Positions 49,101-58,482 of a stretch of 64,000 bases of DNA are shown here, one piece after another. A program made the position numbers and the translations under genes. A model generated the notes under the pieces. That model was not told the origin of the DNA, did no database searches, and saw only the letters and a program-made list of their open reading frames with translations. Position 1 is the stretch's first letter; every line of letters starts with the position of its first letter. Origin of the DNA: JADJTT01 sp049306275 (GTDB lineage: Bacteria > Bacteroidota > Bacteroidia > Chitinophagales > Saprospiraceae); contig JBAQQB010000208.1 in NCBI GenBank assembly GCA_049306275.1, positions 1-64,000 of the forward strand, read 5' to 3'.

Positions 49101-51931
49101 ACATCTTCGAGCGCCTCCACCGGAAAGCCGGACAGCCGCCCGGGGTAGCGCTTGCTTGGATCGACGCTGCGCATCTTCAACAGCCCGGGGGCGAAGTCGT
49201 ATTCCATAAACGGCTCGTGCACGAAGCGGTTTTCATATCCCTCCGGCACGCGCATCACCACGCTGTCGGACATCACCGGACCGGCGAAGCGTTGGTTGGT
49301 CCGGATGTTGGACGTTGGGGCCGGCCATAGGGCTATGAGGCCATTTTTCTGCTCCAGGTGTGCGAATGCTTCGCCAAAGGTGTTCCGGTACGGAAAAATA
49401 TAGCGGTACAGGTTGTTTCTCTCATTTGCTGTCAGTTCGCCGGGCATGGGGGTAATGATCACTTTCGGCGATCGCACCGAGTCGCCCACGCTGAAGATCA
49501 GCTTTTGGTACGGGGCGAAGTACAGGCTGTCCAGCCAGACCAGCCGGTCGGTTGTGCGCAGCAACACGCTGTGGTAACCAGGCGTAACCGGGAAGGAATA
49601 GGGCCGGTAGTTGTCCGACCAGCCAAAATACACCGGCTTTTGATCCACATACACCACCTGCACGGCTTGCAGGGCGCCGTTTTTCACTGCGAAAGGCGCA
49701 AACTGGGTCGCGCTGTCGGGCGCCGGGTATTCAAAGCGGTATACTTCGCGGCCCGGGTAGATGAACCGGTAGTATTCGATGGTGTCGAGTCCGGCTTTTG
49801 CAGCCCAGGCGGGGAAATCCAGCAGGATCGAATGGTTTCTTTCGCGGTGTATCGATGTTCGGAACTTGTTAATTAACCGCCGCCCCTTCAGTTTTTTGTC
49901 GAAAGAAGGCGCCACAGGTGGCCGGGGATCGAACTTTTGCGTCACCCCGAATGCCGTGACATCGGCGCCTGGCACCGGGCGCCCCCGTTGGTCGGTCACC
50001 TTCACCGCGATCTCCGTCATTTGACCGGGATAGACCACCACCGGCTGATCGATCTCCACTTTGAGCTGCCGGCGCCGGAAGCCAATGGCATAATTTTCCG
50101 ACTTCAGTTCGCCTGCCCAGAGGTACTGCAGGTTGAGGGAATAGCTCTCCCGCTGCCCCGAGCGCCGCACGAGGTTCAGCGTTGTGCCGTAACCGCGCTG
50201 TATTTCCCGGTTTTTTCGATACAGAAAATACCGGAAAGGCAGCTGCCGGGGGTTGTCGATGGCGATGCGCAGGGTGTCGGCGCTCCGGCCGGTGAAACAT
50301 TGCAGTTGGGCGGGTTCTCCGCTCAGCGACAAATCCTGCCGGAAGCCTCCGTCGTCCAGCCGGTAGCTGTTATACCAGGGATTGATCTTTTCGGTAAATG
50401 GGAGTCCGGCCAGGCGCTCCTCAACGGGGTTGCCCAGCGGGTCGAGGCTGCTGAAAAGGGCCTGGGCGGGCAGTGCTTTCCCGTTTTCCAGGTACTCAAA
50501 CCGAACAGAGTCGCGCAGCGGCGTCAGGCGGAACTCGCGGCGCTTGTGGTAAAAGCGGATGTTCTCCACTTTCTCCACCCGCTCATTGTCGGAGGTCAGC
50601 ATCACTGCTACGAGCCGGTACTCCAAATCGGCGGCCGGAAACAGGGAGTCGGGCACGATGATCTCCGTCTCCCCGGAGGGCGCCAGTGCCTGCTCCCAGC
50701 GCCACAGGGTGTCGGAGATGAAGACCAGGGGTTCATGGTACCGGAAGGCCTTAACCGGCAGCAGTGCCAGCTCCAGGCGGGCGTCGGGCAGGTTGAGCTC
50801 GTTTTCGTCCGTGCCTTTGAGAAAAAGGGGGAATGTCAGCCCGCGGTATTGCGTCCCTCCTTCGGTGCGCAGGGCGAGTGAGGCGGTTTTCAGCTCGTAG
50901 TCCTCATAGTGGAAGCTCCCTCCGAAATAAGTCCAGCCTTTTTTTCGCTCCAGGGCGATTCTGTAGGATTGGTCCAGGCGTAAACCCAGGCTGTCGTGCA
51001 GGGGAAAAGCAAATTCAAATGCACCTGGACTGTAGGGAGCGATACAGGCCAGGGTAAGCGGGGTGTTCCCGGATTTGTACAACACCACATTGACCGAATC
51101 ATCCAGCGGTTTGCCCTGGGTGTTGGCTATGAAGGTTTTCAGCCTGACAGTATCTCCCGGCAGGTATTTTGGTTTGGAAAAGACCATGTAGCCCCGCCAT
51201 TTCTCCGCGAAGCGCTCCTCGCGCGACCGGCGGCAATAATAGTCGTCGAACCAGCAGGCGAAGAAGTTCCCCACCCGCCGGGTGAGCCATCCCGGATACC
51301 CCCGGATGAGGGAGCGGAAAGCGTCGGCCGTCACGCGCACGGCCAGGCGTATGGGCCTGTACACGTAGCGCAGGGGCGGCCGGTTGGCCACGCGTCGGAT
51401 GAGCGGGTTGTTCCAGTGGCGGTCCAGGTCGTAAAAGGCGGTCAGGCCGCCGCAGGTCACGGTGAGCTGTCCTTTGGCGTTGGATTTCGGATGCCGGTAA
51501 CTCTGGCTTTTTGCGTCGAAAGGAATACGGCGACCGTCGATCTTCAATACGGCATCGGGCAGCACCCGGCCCAAGGTGTCGTAAACCGCGAGGCAGAGGT
51601 CTGCCCCGTTGTCGAGCGCCACCACGTCGAAGAACTGCACGGTGAGCAGATCAGCCACCAGGCGGTTTTTCACGATGCGGGTTTGGAGGTAGTGTCCCGG
51701 CGGAAGGCGCAGGTTCATGGCGCTGTCGGAGGGGAAGGAATCGCGCAGGGCGTGGAAGAAGGCGGGTTCGGGCAACCAGGAATCAGCCCGGCAGATGGCG
51801 GCCGCCTGCTCGTTGGTGATCTGGTAGAAATAGGTAAAAGCGCCGCTTTGACGGCTGTGCAGCAGGTTTTGGGCAGGCGCGGAGGCGCTGAGCAGACAGC
51901 ACCACAAGGGTAAAAGGAGGTTTATTTTCAT
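46127..51931 (-). CDS. A2M family protein with embedded carboxypeptidase-regulatory and TonB plug domains, CNEQ thioester (A2M-3)
   Basis: The 1934-residue exported protein (signal peptide MKINLLLPLWCCLLSASAPAQ) has MG-like domains in the first half (YMVFSKPKYLPGDTVRLKTF about 250). A CarboxypepD-regulatory-like domain lies at about 1097-1167 (GTIRDETGMPIIGANVVLRKKE, GVYDLEINYIGYTPRRI). A TonB-receptor plug-like domain spans about 1220-1295 (STYLVDGVRVSGELVGL, RSVEIITDSSALAVFGPEAAGGVVLITTRAG). The A2M domain resumes (DDITRWRTFFPVMT about 1340), followed by a thioester domain with YEYECNEQ (Cys1515). No outer-membrane barrel follows the plug. The regulatory and plug domains are normally at the N-terminus of SusC-like receptors, so their place here is remarkable. 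The function is probably surface or periplasmic. Confidence 0.9.
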   Translation of the reverse strand: MKINLLLPLWCCLLSASAPAQNLLHSRQSGAFTYFYQITNEQAAAICRADSWLPEPAFFHALRDSFPSDSAMNLRLPPGHYLQTRIVKNRLVADLLTVQFFDVVALDNGADLCLAVYDTLGRVLPDAVLKIDGRRIPFDAKSQSYRHPKSNAKGQLTVTCGGLTAFYDLDRHWNNPLIRRVANRPPLRYVYRPIRLAVRVTADAFRSLIRGYPGWLTRRVGNFFACWFDDYYCRRSREERFAEKWRGYMVFSKPKYLPGDTVRLKTFIANTQGKPLDDSVNVVLYKSGNTPLTLACIAPYSPGAFEFAFPLHDSLGLRLDQSYRIALERKKGWTYFGGSFHYEDYELKTASLALRTEGGTQYRGLTFPLFLKGTDENELNLPDARLELALLPVKAFRYHEPLVFISDTLWRWEQALAPSGETEIIVPDSLFPAADLEYRLVAVMLTSDNERVEKVENIRFYHKRREFRLTPLRDSVRFEYLENGKALPAQALFSSLDPLGNPVEERLAGLPFTEKINPWYNSYRLDDGGFRQDLSLSGEPAQLQCFTGRSADTLRIAIDNPRQLPFRYFLYRKNREIQRGYGTTLNLVRRSGQRESYSLNLQYLWAGELKSENYAIGFRRRQLKVEIDQPVVVYPGQMTEIAVKVTDQRGRPVPGADVTAFGVTQKFDPRPPVAPSFDKKLKGRRLINKFRTSIHRERNHSILLDFPAWAAKAGLDTIEYYRFIYPGREVYRFEYPAPDSATQFAPFAVKNGALQAVQVVYVDQKPVYFGWSDNYRPYSFPVTPGYHSVLLRTTDRLVWLDSLYFAPYQKLIFSVGDSVRSPKVIITPMPGELTANERNNLYRYIFPYRNTFGEAFAHLEQKNGLIALWPAPTSNIRTNQRFAGPVMSDSVVMRVPEGYENRFVHEPFMEYDFAPGLLKMRSVDPSKRYPGRLSGFPVEALEDVPLNADLINRLHQEAKETKRRLKRAFVNPSATLSGRGRLELETPPSLDIKTALNTLLFQREDLGFVRAYPGYAGFFHDLKPGTYQVVFLLPGARYAWIDSIAVRGNGLNHYAADSLAVFAPDSFSLSSHRFFLDGVNGELLDLQDFHLQSYHYSGEGGVIEGTIRDETGMPIIGANVVLRKKEVLYLGTVTGIDGHFQLTQVGPGVYDLEINYIGYTPRRISGVAVASGRGVVLDLDMQESAVQLSTVLVMGSRVPDVGNDMALVSAQAFQPLSAKEFRITETERFAGSRGDPARMASTYLVDGVRVSGELVGLMDVSSIRSVEIITDSSALAVFGPEAAGGVVLITTRAGKEEAVFDPASSIRSNFSDNAFWEPRLRTDREGKAVFRVTFPDDITRWRTFFPVMTGRRQSGLGEGSIRSFKPVAGRLSVPRFLIEGDTAWAVGRALNYTSDTLDLERIFSVNGNEAQRTVSRIAEAATDSVMLAPQGLDSLAVQYAIEREDGYFDGELRQVVVFPKGLERVSGQFFVLDGDTAVAVCLPDSLGEVTLYARADLLDVVEEHISRLVRYEYECNEQMASRLMALLAEEQIAGFRGKAFDEKKEVNRLIARLEKNRNQSGLWGWWNQSAGVHWISAHVLEALARAQGMGYKVADPPRSLGEEAVWTLESTVSNARKLEVLELVRYFNIGLGYDAYLPFIAQDTTLTPFDRFRLIGLQQRHGLPWERDSLEKYRRETIFGNVYYSAREETYLPSRNTLQLTLSALRILQRDTTTAPEQLRRIRNYLLEYPSPNTFETAQIIEALLTGRDRDTAGLRAPRLTLRGAAAQTVEAFPLEMRLTPGDTLYVEKTGDYPVYLTAYQRYWTSDTRESGKVFRVRSRFDGNSDHLRAGVPVKLVVEVEVQKAAEYVLIEIPIPAGCSYGEKRSRTPGEVHREYFRHKTAIFCERLGIGTHRFEVELLPRYAGHFTLNPAKAELMYFPVFQANEKGRDLKVK

Positions 51932-51973
51932 AGCTTGTCTATTGTTGGGCTGGTAAGCAGACAGGCTTGAATC

Positions 51974-52004
51974 TAAAGGTAGGAATTATCGGCGAATATC
52001 CAAA
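51974..52004 (-). promoter_or_regulatory. Bacteroidota promoter of the A2M-plug gene
   Basis: On the minus strand, TTTG (52004-52001), exactly 19 bp, then TACCTTTA (51981-51974), one mismatch to TAnnTTTG. The gene starts 43 bp further on. Confidence 0.7.
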
Positions 52005-52071
52005 GTGGTATCTTTTGCGTTTGGGCCGGATGAGAGCGGATAATTATAACGCAATGAAAATCAACACTATA

Positions 52072-52145
52072 AGGAGGTGTCACCTCCTACTTCCCTGATA
52101 ACCAGCCACATCCGAGGTGTCACCTCCTATTTCCCTGATAATCAA

Positions 52146-52168
<23 letters not shown>
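52072..52168. repeat. Three-copy 40-bp dyad array (GAGGTGTCACCTC unit)
   Basis: Dyads start at 52074, 52114 and 52154. The first is the perfect 17-base AGGAGGTGTCACCTCCT. The 26-27 bases between dyads are similar to each other (ACTTCCCTGATAACC versus ATTTCCCTGATAATC). The third copy lies in the 3' coding end of the ABC-F gene. Confidence 0.88.
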
Positions 52169-53792
<1,624 letters not shown>

Positions 53793-53824
53793 GCCTGGTA
53801 TTGATTGGCTTGTTAGAAAGGGCG

Positions 53825-53832
53825 CAAAGGTA
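53825..53832 (-). promoter_or_regulatory. -7 box of the ABC-F gene
   Basis: On the minus strand TACCTTTG, a perfect TAnnTTTG, lies 33 bp upstream of the start at 53792. The -33 element is poor (TCTG about 21 bp upstream). Confidence 0.45.
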
Positions 53833-53850
53833 GGGATTTTCCGGGATATT

Positions 53851-54333
53851 TCACAGAAATTTATCCCGCAACAGCTTACTGATCAGCACGATCTGCCCAA
53901 GGTGGTAATACGAGTGCTCGATCATGGCCTCGATGTTGCGCTGCCAGGAACCGTACATTTGGTCGACAAAAGCTTCCTGCAGCCTTTCCTCCGGCATTTG
54001 CTCCACCAGATCGGCGAACCGGGCCCCGTCGGCAAACAGCTTCTCCCTGAGCTTCTCCCAGTCCTCCTCCGATCTGACGGGCGGCATATCGAAGCTGTAT
54101 TTGTCGCGGATGTCGAGCGGCCCGCCTTCCAGCACCCGGACCATGCCTGCCAGGTAGTAATCGATGTGGAAAGTGAGTGCGGCGATGGTGTTCAGAGAGC
54201 CCGCTTTGCTAGTGGCCAGTTGCCAATCCAGGTTCTCCAATTGATCTACGCAATTGGTGTTGGCGATCCATCTGCCATCGAGAATGACTTCCCTGATGCG
54301 ACCGGCGAGTTGGGTGGTTTGTTTTGGTTCCAT
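53851..54333 (-). CDS. DinB-like four-helix metal-binding protein
   Basis: The 160-residue protein is helical throughout. Helix 2 contains LTFHIDYYLAGM and the last helix EHSYYHLGQIVLISKLL, giving the three-His pattern of DinB/YfiT enzymes. These are thiol-dependent transferases or related metalloenzymes, with unknown substrate here. It is transcribed in the direction of the ABC-F gene and follows the small 43-residue gene by 50 bp. Confidence 0.85.
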   Translation of the reverse strand: MEPKQTTQLAGRIREVILDGRWIANTNCVDQLENLDWQLATSKAGSLNTIAALTFHIDYYLAGMVRVLEGGPLDIRDKYSFDMPPVRSEEDWEKLREKLFADGARFADLVEQMPEERLQEAFVDQMYGSWQRNIEAMIEHSYYHLGQIVLISKLLRDKFL

Positions 54334-54383
54334 ACACCAATTTACAGAATCTTTTGGAATCTGCTTTCCTCTTTCCTGCCCGC

Positions 54384-54515
54384 TCAGGCATCGGCGCCTT
54401 CCTTCTCTTTTTCAGGCTGCTCCCCCTTTCTGGGCGAAAGTTTATAAATGACATAGCCAAACCCGGCGAGCAGGTGCAGCATGACGATGGCGAAAATGAT
54501 AGTAGAACCAGTCAT
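54384..54515 (-). CDS. 43-residue single-pass membrane microprotein
   Basis: The frame opens with ATG at 54515 and ends TGA at 54384. It reads MTGSTIIFAIVMLHLLAGFG and continues with YVIYKLSPRKGEQ, then an acidic-lysine tail (PEKEKEGADA). There is one helix (about 5-24) and a charged cytosolic tail. The codon pattern matches neighbours (GC-rich third positions). It lies 14 bp after the 52-residue microprotein and shares strand and spacing with the SQR-like gene. Small subunits like this occur with membrane oxidoreductases. The function is unknown. Confidence 0.65.
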   Translation of the reverse strand: MTGSTIIFAIVMLHLLAGFGYVIYKLSPRKGEQPEKEKEGADA

Positions 54516-54529
54516 TTGACAATATTTTA

Positions 54530-54688
54530 TCAGGAGTGACCGCCGATGACGATGCGCATCATCTTGAGGTTGAGAACGATGAACCGGTACATTTGCCAGG
54601 GGATGAACTTCCGGAAGAAGCGCGTGGCCTTGCCTGGTACGGTCACAAAACTGGCTTCGGAATACGGGACGAATTTTTCCGCTTTCAT
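54530..54688 (-). CDS. 52-residue basic microprotein directly after the SQR-like gene
   Basis: The frame opens with ATG at 54688, 4 bp past the stop of the SQR-like gene, and ends TGA at 54530. It reads MKAEKFVPYSEASFVTVPGK and continues ATRFFRKFIPWQMYRFIVLN, then LKMMRIVIGGHS. It is basic, with an aromatic-rich hydrophobic segment (FIPWQMYRFIVLNLKMMRIVIGG is too short and charged for a clear helix; perhaps membrane-associated). The tight spacing argues that it is a real gene of the SQR operon. Confidence 0.65.
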   Translation of the reverse strand: MKAEKFVPYSEASFVTVPGKATRFFRKFIPWQMYRFIVLNLKMMRIVIGGHS

Positions 54689-54692
54689 AATT

Positions 54693-56153
54693 TTATTCTG
54701 GAATTAACCACCAAAACGGGCGTGCTTTGGCTTTGTATAAAAACAGATAGTGCAAGATGACTTTGATCCAGTGGCCGGCGAGTCCGGCCTCGCCTACGGT
54801 GTAGTTGAGGTCGCGCCCCCAGCGCGGGTATTTTTTCCAGTCCTGCACGATGGGAAAAACGGTCATGGTAGCCGCCATGCCGTGGGTCAGGCCGTAGCCT
54901 GCGGAGACCACGCAGGCGGCGCCCATTTTGGCCATGGAAGCCCGGTGCCGGTGGGTCTGGATATCGGTCTGGATGCGGTCAATGATATTCAGGGCCACGA
55001 CCTTGCCGATGACGCCCGAGGGCATGCCGGTGCGCGGCGGCGTCGGATAAATCGGCGTGCCGCTTTTGCTGGTCATGGGCTTGGAGATCGGATGCGGTGG
55101 CGCGAAGGCGATCCCGGCGGCGTAGAGATTATCGTAGGAGGGGTTTTGGTAAATGGAAGGCCAATCCTCCGCATCCCAATCCTCGTAGGGTTTCGGCTGG
55201 TAATCGGCGTCTACTTTCATAAACCCGTTGGGCGCGAAAATGGCGCCGGAGATATCGTTGCCCTGCTTGTCGAAAGCGCTCAGTCCCACGCCAGAAAAGG
55301 AGGGAATGAGCATGGAGAAATCGAAGTGCTGCTCGTGCTGCTCCCCGTCGAGGGTTTCGTAGTAAATGGTATCGGCGTCAATTTTTTTCACCCCGGCTTT
55401 GGTGATCCAGCGGATGCCGTACTCGGCGAGCATGGATTCGGCAAAAACGGTGGTGGAAGTGATATAGCCGTTGCGGTTGACGAAAGCGCCGCCCATCCCG
55501 AAGTCGCCGACCTCGTATTCGTTGGTAAGCCAGATCAGGTCGGCTTTGTCTTCCAGTTTTCGCTGCTGCACTTCGAAAGCGATATTGAGTACGTATTCAA
55601 AAGCGGCGCCCTGGCAGGTGGCCATGGCATGCCCGGTTCCGACCACGATGGTCTGCTTTTCTCCTGCCGCCATTTTGTCGAACACTTTCTGGAGGTTGGC
55701 CCAGGTGTGCTCGGCGTGCTGGTAAGTGCAGACGGAGTTGCAGTTGCCCAGCTCGGGCGACAGGCCTTCGGTAGCCTCGAATTTGAGCTTGGGTCCCGTG
55801 GCGTTGATCAGGTAATCGTATTCGATTTGGGCTTCCTGGCCCCGTTTGTCCTCACCGGTGTAGCTGATGGTCACATAGGGTTTGTCCTTGCCCAAACCGC
55901 CCTCCGGGTGGATGGAAACGGCTTTGGCCTGGTGGAAATCGACGCCCATGCGTCTGTAAACGGGGGCGAGGGCGAAAGTGACCTGTTCGCTTTTCATGCT
56001 GCCGATGCCCACCCAGATATTGGAAGGAATCCACTGGTACTTGCTGTTGGGGCTCACGACGACCACCTGGTGGGCTTTCCCAAGCTTTTTTTTGAGTGTC
56101 AGCGCGGCAGTGTGGCCTGCAACGCCGGCGCCGAGAACAACTACTGTTGCCAT
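54693..56153 (-). CDS. Sulfide:quinone oxidoreductase-like flavoprotein
   Basis: The 486-residue protein has an N-terminal Rossmann motif VVVLGAGVAGHTAALTL, FAD-contacting LINATGPKLKF and a C-terminal amphipathic part (HWIKVILHYLFLYKAKARPFWWLI) suited to membrane attachment. Redox cysteines are Cys138/Cys142 (GNCNSVCTY), Cys180 (MATCQGAAFEY) and Cys414 (GAACVVSAG), the pattern of SQR and flavocytochrome c sulfide dehydrogenase relatives. SQR oxidises sulfide to polysulfide and feeds the quinone pool. Two microprotein genes follow. A -7 candidate TACATTTA lies at 56175-56182. Confidence 0.88.
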   Translation of the reverse strand: MATVVVLGAGVAGHTAALTLKKKLGKAHQVVVVSPNSKYQWIPSNIWVGIGSMKSEQVTFALAPVYRRMGVDFHQAKAVSIHPEGGLGKDKPYVTISYTGEDKRGQEAQIEYDYLINATGPKLKFEATEGLSPELGNCNSVCTYQHAEHTWANLQKVFDKMAAGEKQTIVVGTGHAMATCQGAAFEYVLNIAFEVQQRKLEDKADLIWLTNEYEVGDFGMGGAFVNRNGYITSTTVFAESMLAEYGIRWITKAGVKKIDADTIYYETLDGEQHEQHFDFSMLIPSFSGVGLSAFDKQGNDISGAIFAPNGFMKVDADYQPKPYEDWDAEDWPSIYQNPSYDNLYAAGIAFAPPHPISKPMTSKSGTPIYPTPPRTGMPSGVIGKVVALNIIDRIQTDIQTHRHRASMAKMGAACVVSAGYGLTHGMAATMTVFPIVQDWKKYPRWGRDLNYTVGEAGLAGHWIKVILHYLFLYKAKARPFWWLIPE

Positions 56154-56225
56154 AGGAGAATTTGATTTTCGTCCTAAATGTACCCCCTTCGCTGGCCAGC
56201 CTTTGTGATGAGGATTACAAAATGA

Positions 56226-57533
56226 TCAATCCGCTAAAAATTTTCCGGCAAATGCTATCCTCCCCTGCGCGTCCGCCAAGCGCAAAAAATAGACACCCCT
56301 GGGTAAACTACTGATATCCAGTGTCATATCCGTTTCCATATCCTCCTCCCTCACTGTCTGTCCCAATGAATTCAATACTACTAATTTCCCCCGCCCTCCG
56401 GCTGCTATCCTGACATAACCATAGGCCGGGTTGGGAAAAACCCGTAACCCGGCAACCGGCGGCGCCTCGCCGGCTGAAACCGTGCAATCGATCGGGTCGC
56501 CGGGCTTGCCAAGCAGGGTTCCGTCCTTCACATACCAGTCCTGCCAGGCGCCGCCCGATCCGGTCGCCCAGTCGTTCAGATCGAAAGTGTTGGCGCCGTT
56601 TTCCGTTCCCTTGACCGTATACACTTTCAAGGCCTGGTTGCCGTGGTCCCAGACCAGCGGATTGCCCATCGAGCAATCTTCGGGCGTGAAGTCGCTCAGC
56701 GCGCAGTTGGCCTGTATGAAATACGCATTGTCGTTGTGCGGCGGATATTCCCCAAATACGCGTGCAATGCCGCTGGTATCAATACACACGGCGGTGTACT
56801 CATCGCAGGCAATGCCCTTGGCGGCGACTCCGTAGTCCTGGAGTATGCGGGCTAAAAACACCACGTGCCTGCCCTTCCTGTCGGGGTTGTCGTAATGGGT
56901 GTCCGTGATCACGTCATGCAGAAAACCGTGCTTCAAAAAAGCGGCAGAATCGACTGTGACCCTGAAATGGTAGGGATTGGCAAGGGCATCGGCCGATGTA
57001 ACGGTGCCGTTTTTTGCGGTGAAATAATACTTACCCTGTATGGCCATCCCCGCGCTGGTGCCGCCGATGGCGATGTTGCGCTGGGCAATGCCTTCATTGA
57101 TCAGGCTATCGACTGGCGTATTTCTCCAATACGAGACATAGTCCCATTGATCCCCGCCGGCAAACCAGATCGCTTCGGCCTGCCGGATTTTCAGTTGGAT
57201 ATAAGGGTCGTCGCTCGCCTGGGGACTATGACACACAATCGTTTCCACTGAATTGACCGGCACGCCCAGGGATGAATACAGGTAGTTGTTGTAGCCGTCC
57301 GAGCCGCTGGCCCGCAAGACGAGCACGTCTCCCCCGGCGGCCTGCTCCAGAAACCAGATCATGGCGTTATCGTCCTCCGAAGCGCCGCCCATCAGGCAAA
57401 CGCCGCCCAGGGGCGAGGTGAGGGTATCGAGGGGATTGCCGGTGAAATAAGAGGTAAAGGATTGGCCAAAGGCCAAAAAGGGACAGCAGGCAAAAAGAAA
57501 CACCATGCAACGGATATACAATTGGGAAGGCAT
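56226..57533 (-). CDS. Secreted S51 peptidase (cyanophycinase-like) with T9SS domain
   Basis: The 435-residue protein starts MPSQLYIRCMVFLFACCPFLAFGQ (signal peptide). The S51 fold is seen in VCLMGGASEDDNAMIWFLE, AIWFAGGDQWDYVSYW and the nucleophile elbow AIGGTSAGMAIQGKY with catalytic Ser, plus a His-rich region FLHDVITDTHYDNPDRKGRH. Cyanophycinases cleave beta-aspartyl-arginine polymers or aspartyl dipeptides. The C-terminal 75 residues are a T9SS sorting domain (LRVFPNPAYGYVRIA, LPRGVYFLRLAD), so it is secreted or cell-surface anchored. It follows the hypothetical gene at 57544 by 10 bp. Confidence 0.9.
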   Translation of the reverse strand: MPSQLYIRCMVFLFACCPFLAFGQSFTSYFTGNPLDTLTSPLGGVCLMGGASEDDNAMIWFLEQAAGGDVLVLRASGSDGYNNYLYSSLGVPVNSVETIVCHSPQASDDPYIQLKIRQAEAIWFAGGDQWDYVSYWRNTPVDSLINEGIAQRNIAIGGTSAGMAIQGKYYFTAKNGTVTSADALANPYHFRVTVDSAAFLKHGFLHDVITDTHYDNPDRKGRHVVFLARILQDYGVAAKGIACDEYTAVCIDTSGIARVFGEYPPHNDNAYFIQANCALSDFTPEDCSMGNPLVWDHGNQALKVYTVKGTENGANTFDLNDWATGSGGAWQDWYVKDGTLLGKPGDPIDCTVSAGEAPPVAGLRVFPNPAYGYVRIAAGGRGKLVVLNSLGQTVREEDMETDMTLDISSLPRGVYFLRLADAQGRIAFAGKFLAD

Positions 57534-57543
57534 ACGGCAATAA

Positions 57544-58086
57544 TCAATCTGGAATATAAAAAGAAACAGATACTAAATAGCCCTGGCTGAATTTCAATAA
57601 AAAACAATTGTCAAAACACGGCCCGGAACTGATACTGACTATTTCGTAATCGGTTTTTTCGACCTCGTCCCTGCTTGGATATTTTGCAGCATAGGAATCC
57701 GGGAAGACTTCTTCCAGCTCAGTTATGTTTGTTCGAGGGGAAAAGATGTTCTGCCCAAACCGGATCCATTCCTCTCCCGTCAAAATGATTTCTCTGATAT
57801 AGGCGACTCCATTGCACACGGAGAATCTTTTCGCGCCATAATCATAGATCTCATAATATTCGCAATCCGGAAACAATTCCGCTTCATCTTCATACATCCA
57901 AACAAGTACAGGAGGCCCCAGATGTTCCACCAGATCCGGAAGCCGGGTGGAAAATCCAGGCCCAAAACTCGAAACCATGTCTTTTGGATCGAGGTATTCA
58001 TCACATTCCTGGGCCGCCAGGGGTAAAATTCCGCAACAGGCCGCAAAACAGGCTGGCAGGCAGCGGGACCATAGGGTGCAGCTCAT
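57544..58086 (-). CDS. Exported hypothetical protein, Cys-containing
   Basis: The 180-residue protein has a signal peptide with several cysteines (MSCTLWSRCLPACFAACCGILPLAAQ). The mature part is acidic and Tyr-rich (MYEDEAELFPDCEYYEIYDYGAKRF) with CFDNCF near the C-terminus, possibly disulfide-bonded. No family was recognised. Its ATG overlaps the TGA of the small upstream gene (ATGA at 58083-58086). Confidence 0.7.
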   Translation of the reverse strand: MSCTLWSRCLPACFAACCGILPLAAQECDEYLDPKDMVSSFGPGFSTRLPDLVEHLGPPVLVWMYEDEAELFPDCEYYEIYDYGAKRFSVCNGVAYIREIILTGEEWIRFGQNIFSPRTNITELEEVFPDSYAAKYPSRDEVEKTDYEIVSISSGPCFDNCFLLKFSQGYLVSVSFYIPD

Positions 58087-58283
58087 GCCTCCTTGCCCTT
58101 CTTTCCCCTTCCATAAAGGACCAGCAAGGCCACCCCCCCCAGTATTTGGATACCTGTGAGGACGTTGCGAAGCAAGGTGTGATCAAAGTTCTTTCCAGCG
58201 ATGAAATAATGAACCCCGGGAGCAAGTACGCAAATGATCACAAGCAGGATGAATAGATTTCTGTTTTCCATTCTGTTAGCCAT
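58083..58283 (-). CDS. Small two-helix membrane protein
   Basis: The 66-residue protein has two hydrophobic segments (LFILLVIICVLAPGVHYF and VLTGIQILGGVALLVLYG) with a basic tail (GRGKKGKEA). The second ATG at 58271 (MENRNLF) could also be the start. The ATGA overlap with the next gene indicates translational coupling. The function is unknown. Confidence 0.7.
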   Translation of the reverse strand: MANRMENRNLFILLVIICVLAPGVHYFIAGKNFDHTLLRNVLTGIQILGGVALLVLYGRGKKGKEA

Positions 58284-58482
58284 TATTTGTCTATTAAATA
58301 ACCACCAAAGTACAATTTTTCAGGAAATAATCCTGCCTCCTCAACCAGCTCCATTTCCGTTCACCTCCTGTCCGAAAACGAACATTATAAAGAATACTTG
58401 TAATTTATATATTATTGATAAACAAAATTTTAAATCCTGGCACGCCCATTGCTCTGTTTTATTCAAACCAATCAGGATCGGA

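Noticed and set aside
58234..58482. N-terminal extension of the efflux adaptor
   Set aside because: AT-rich, contains no plausible signal or domain, and overlaps the opposite-strand small membrane gene.
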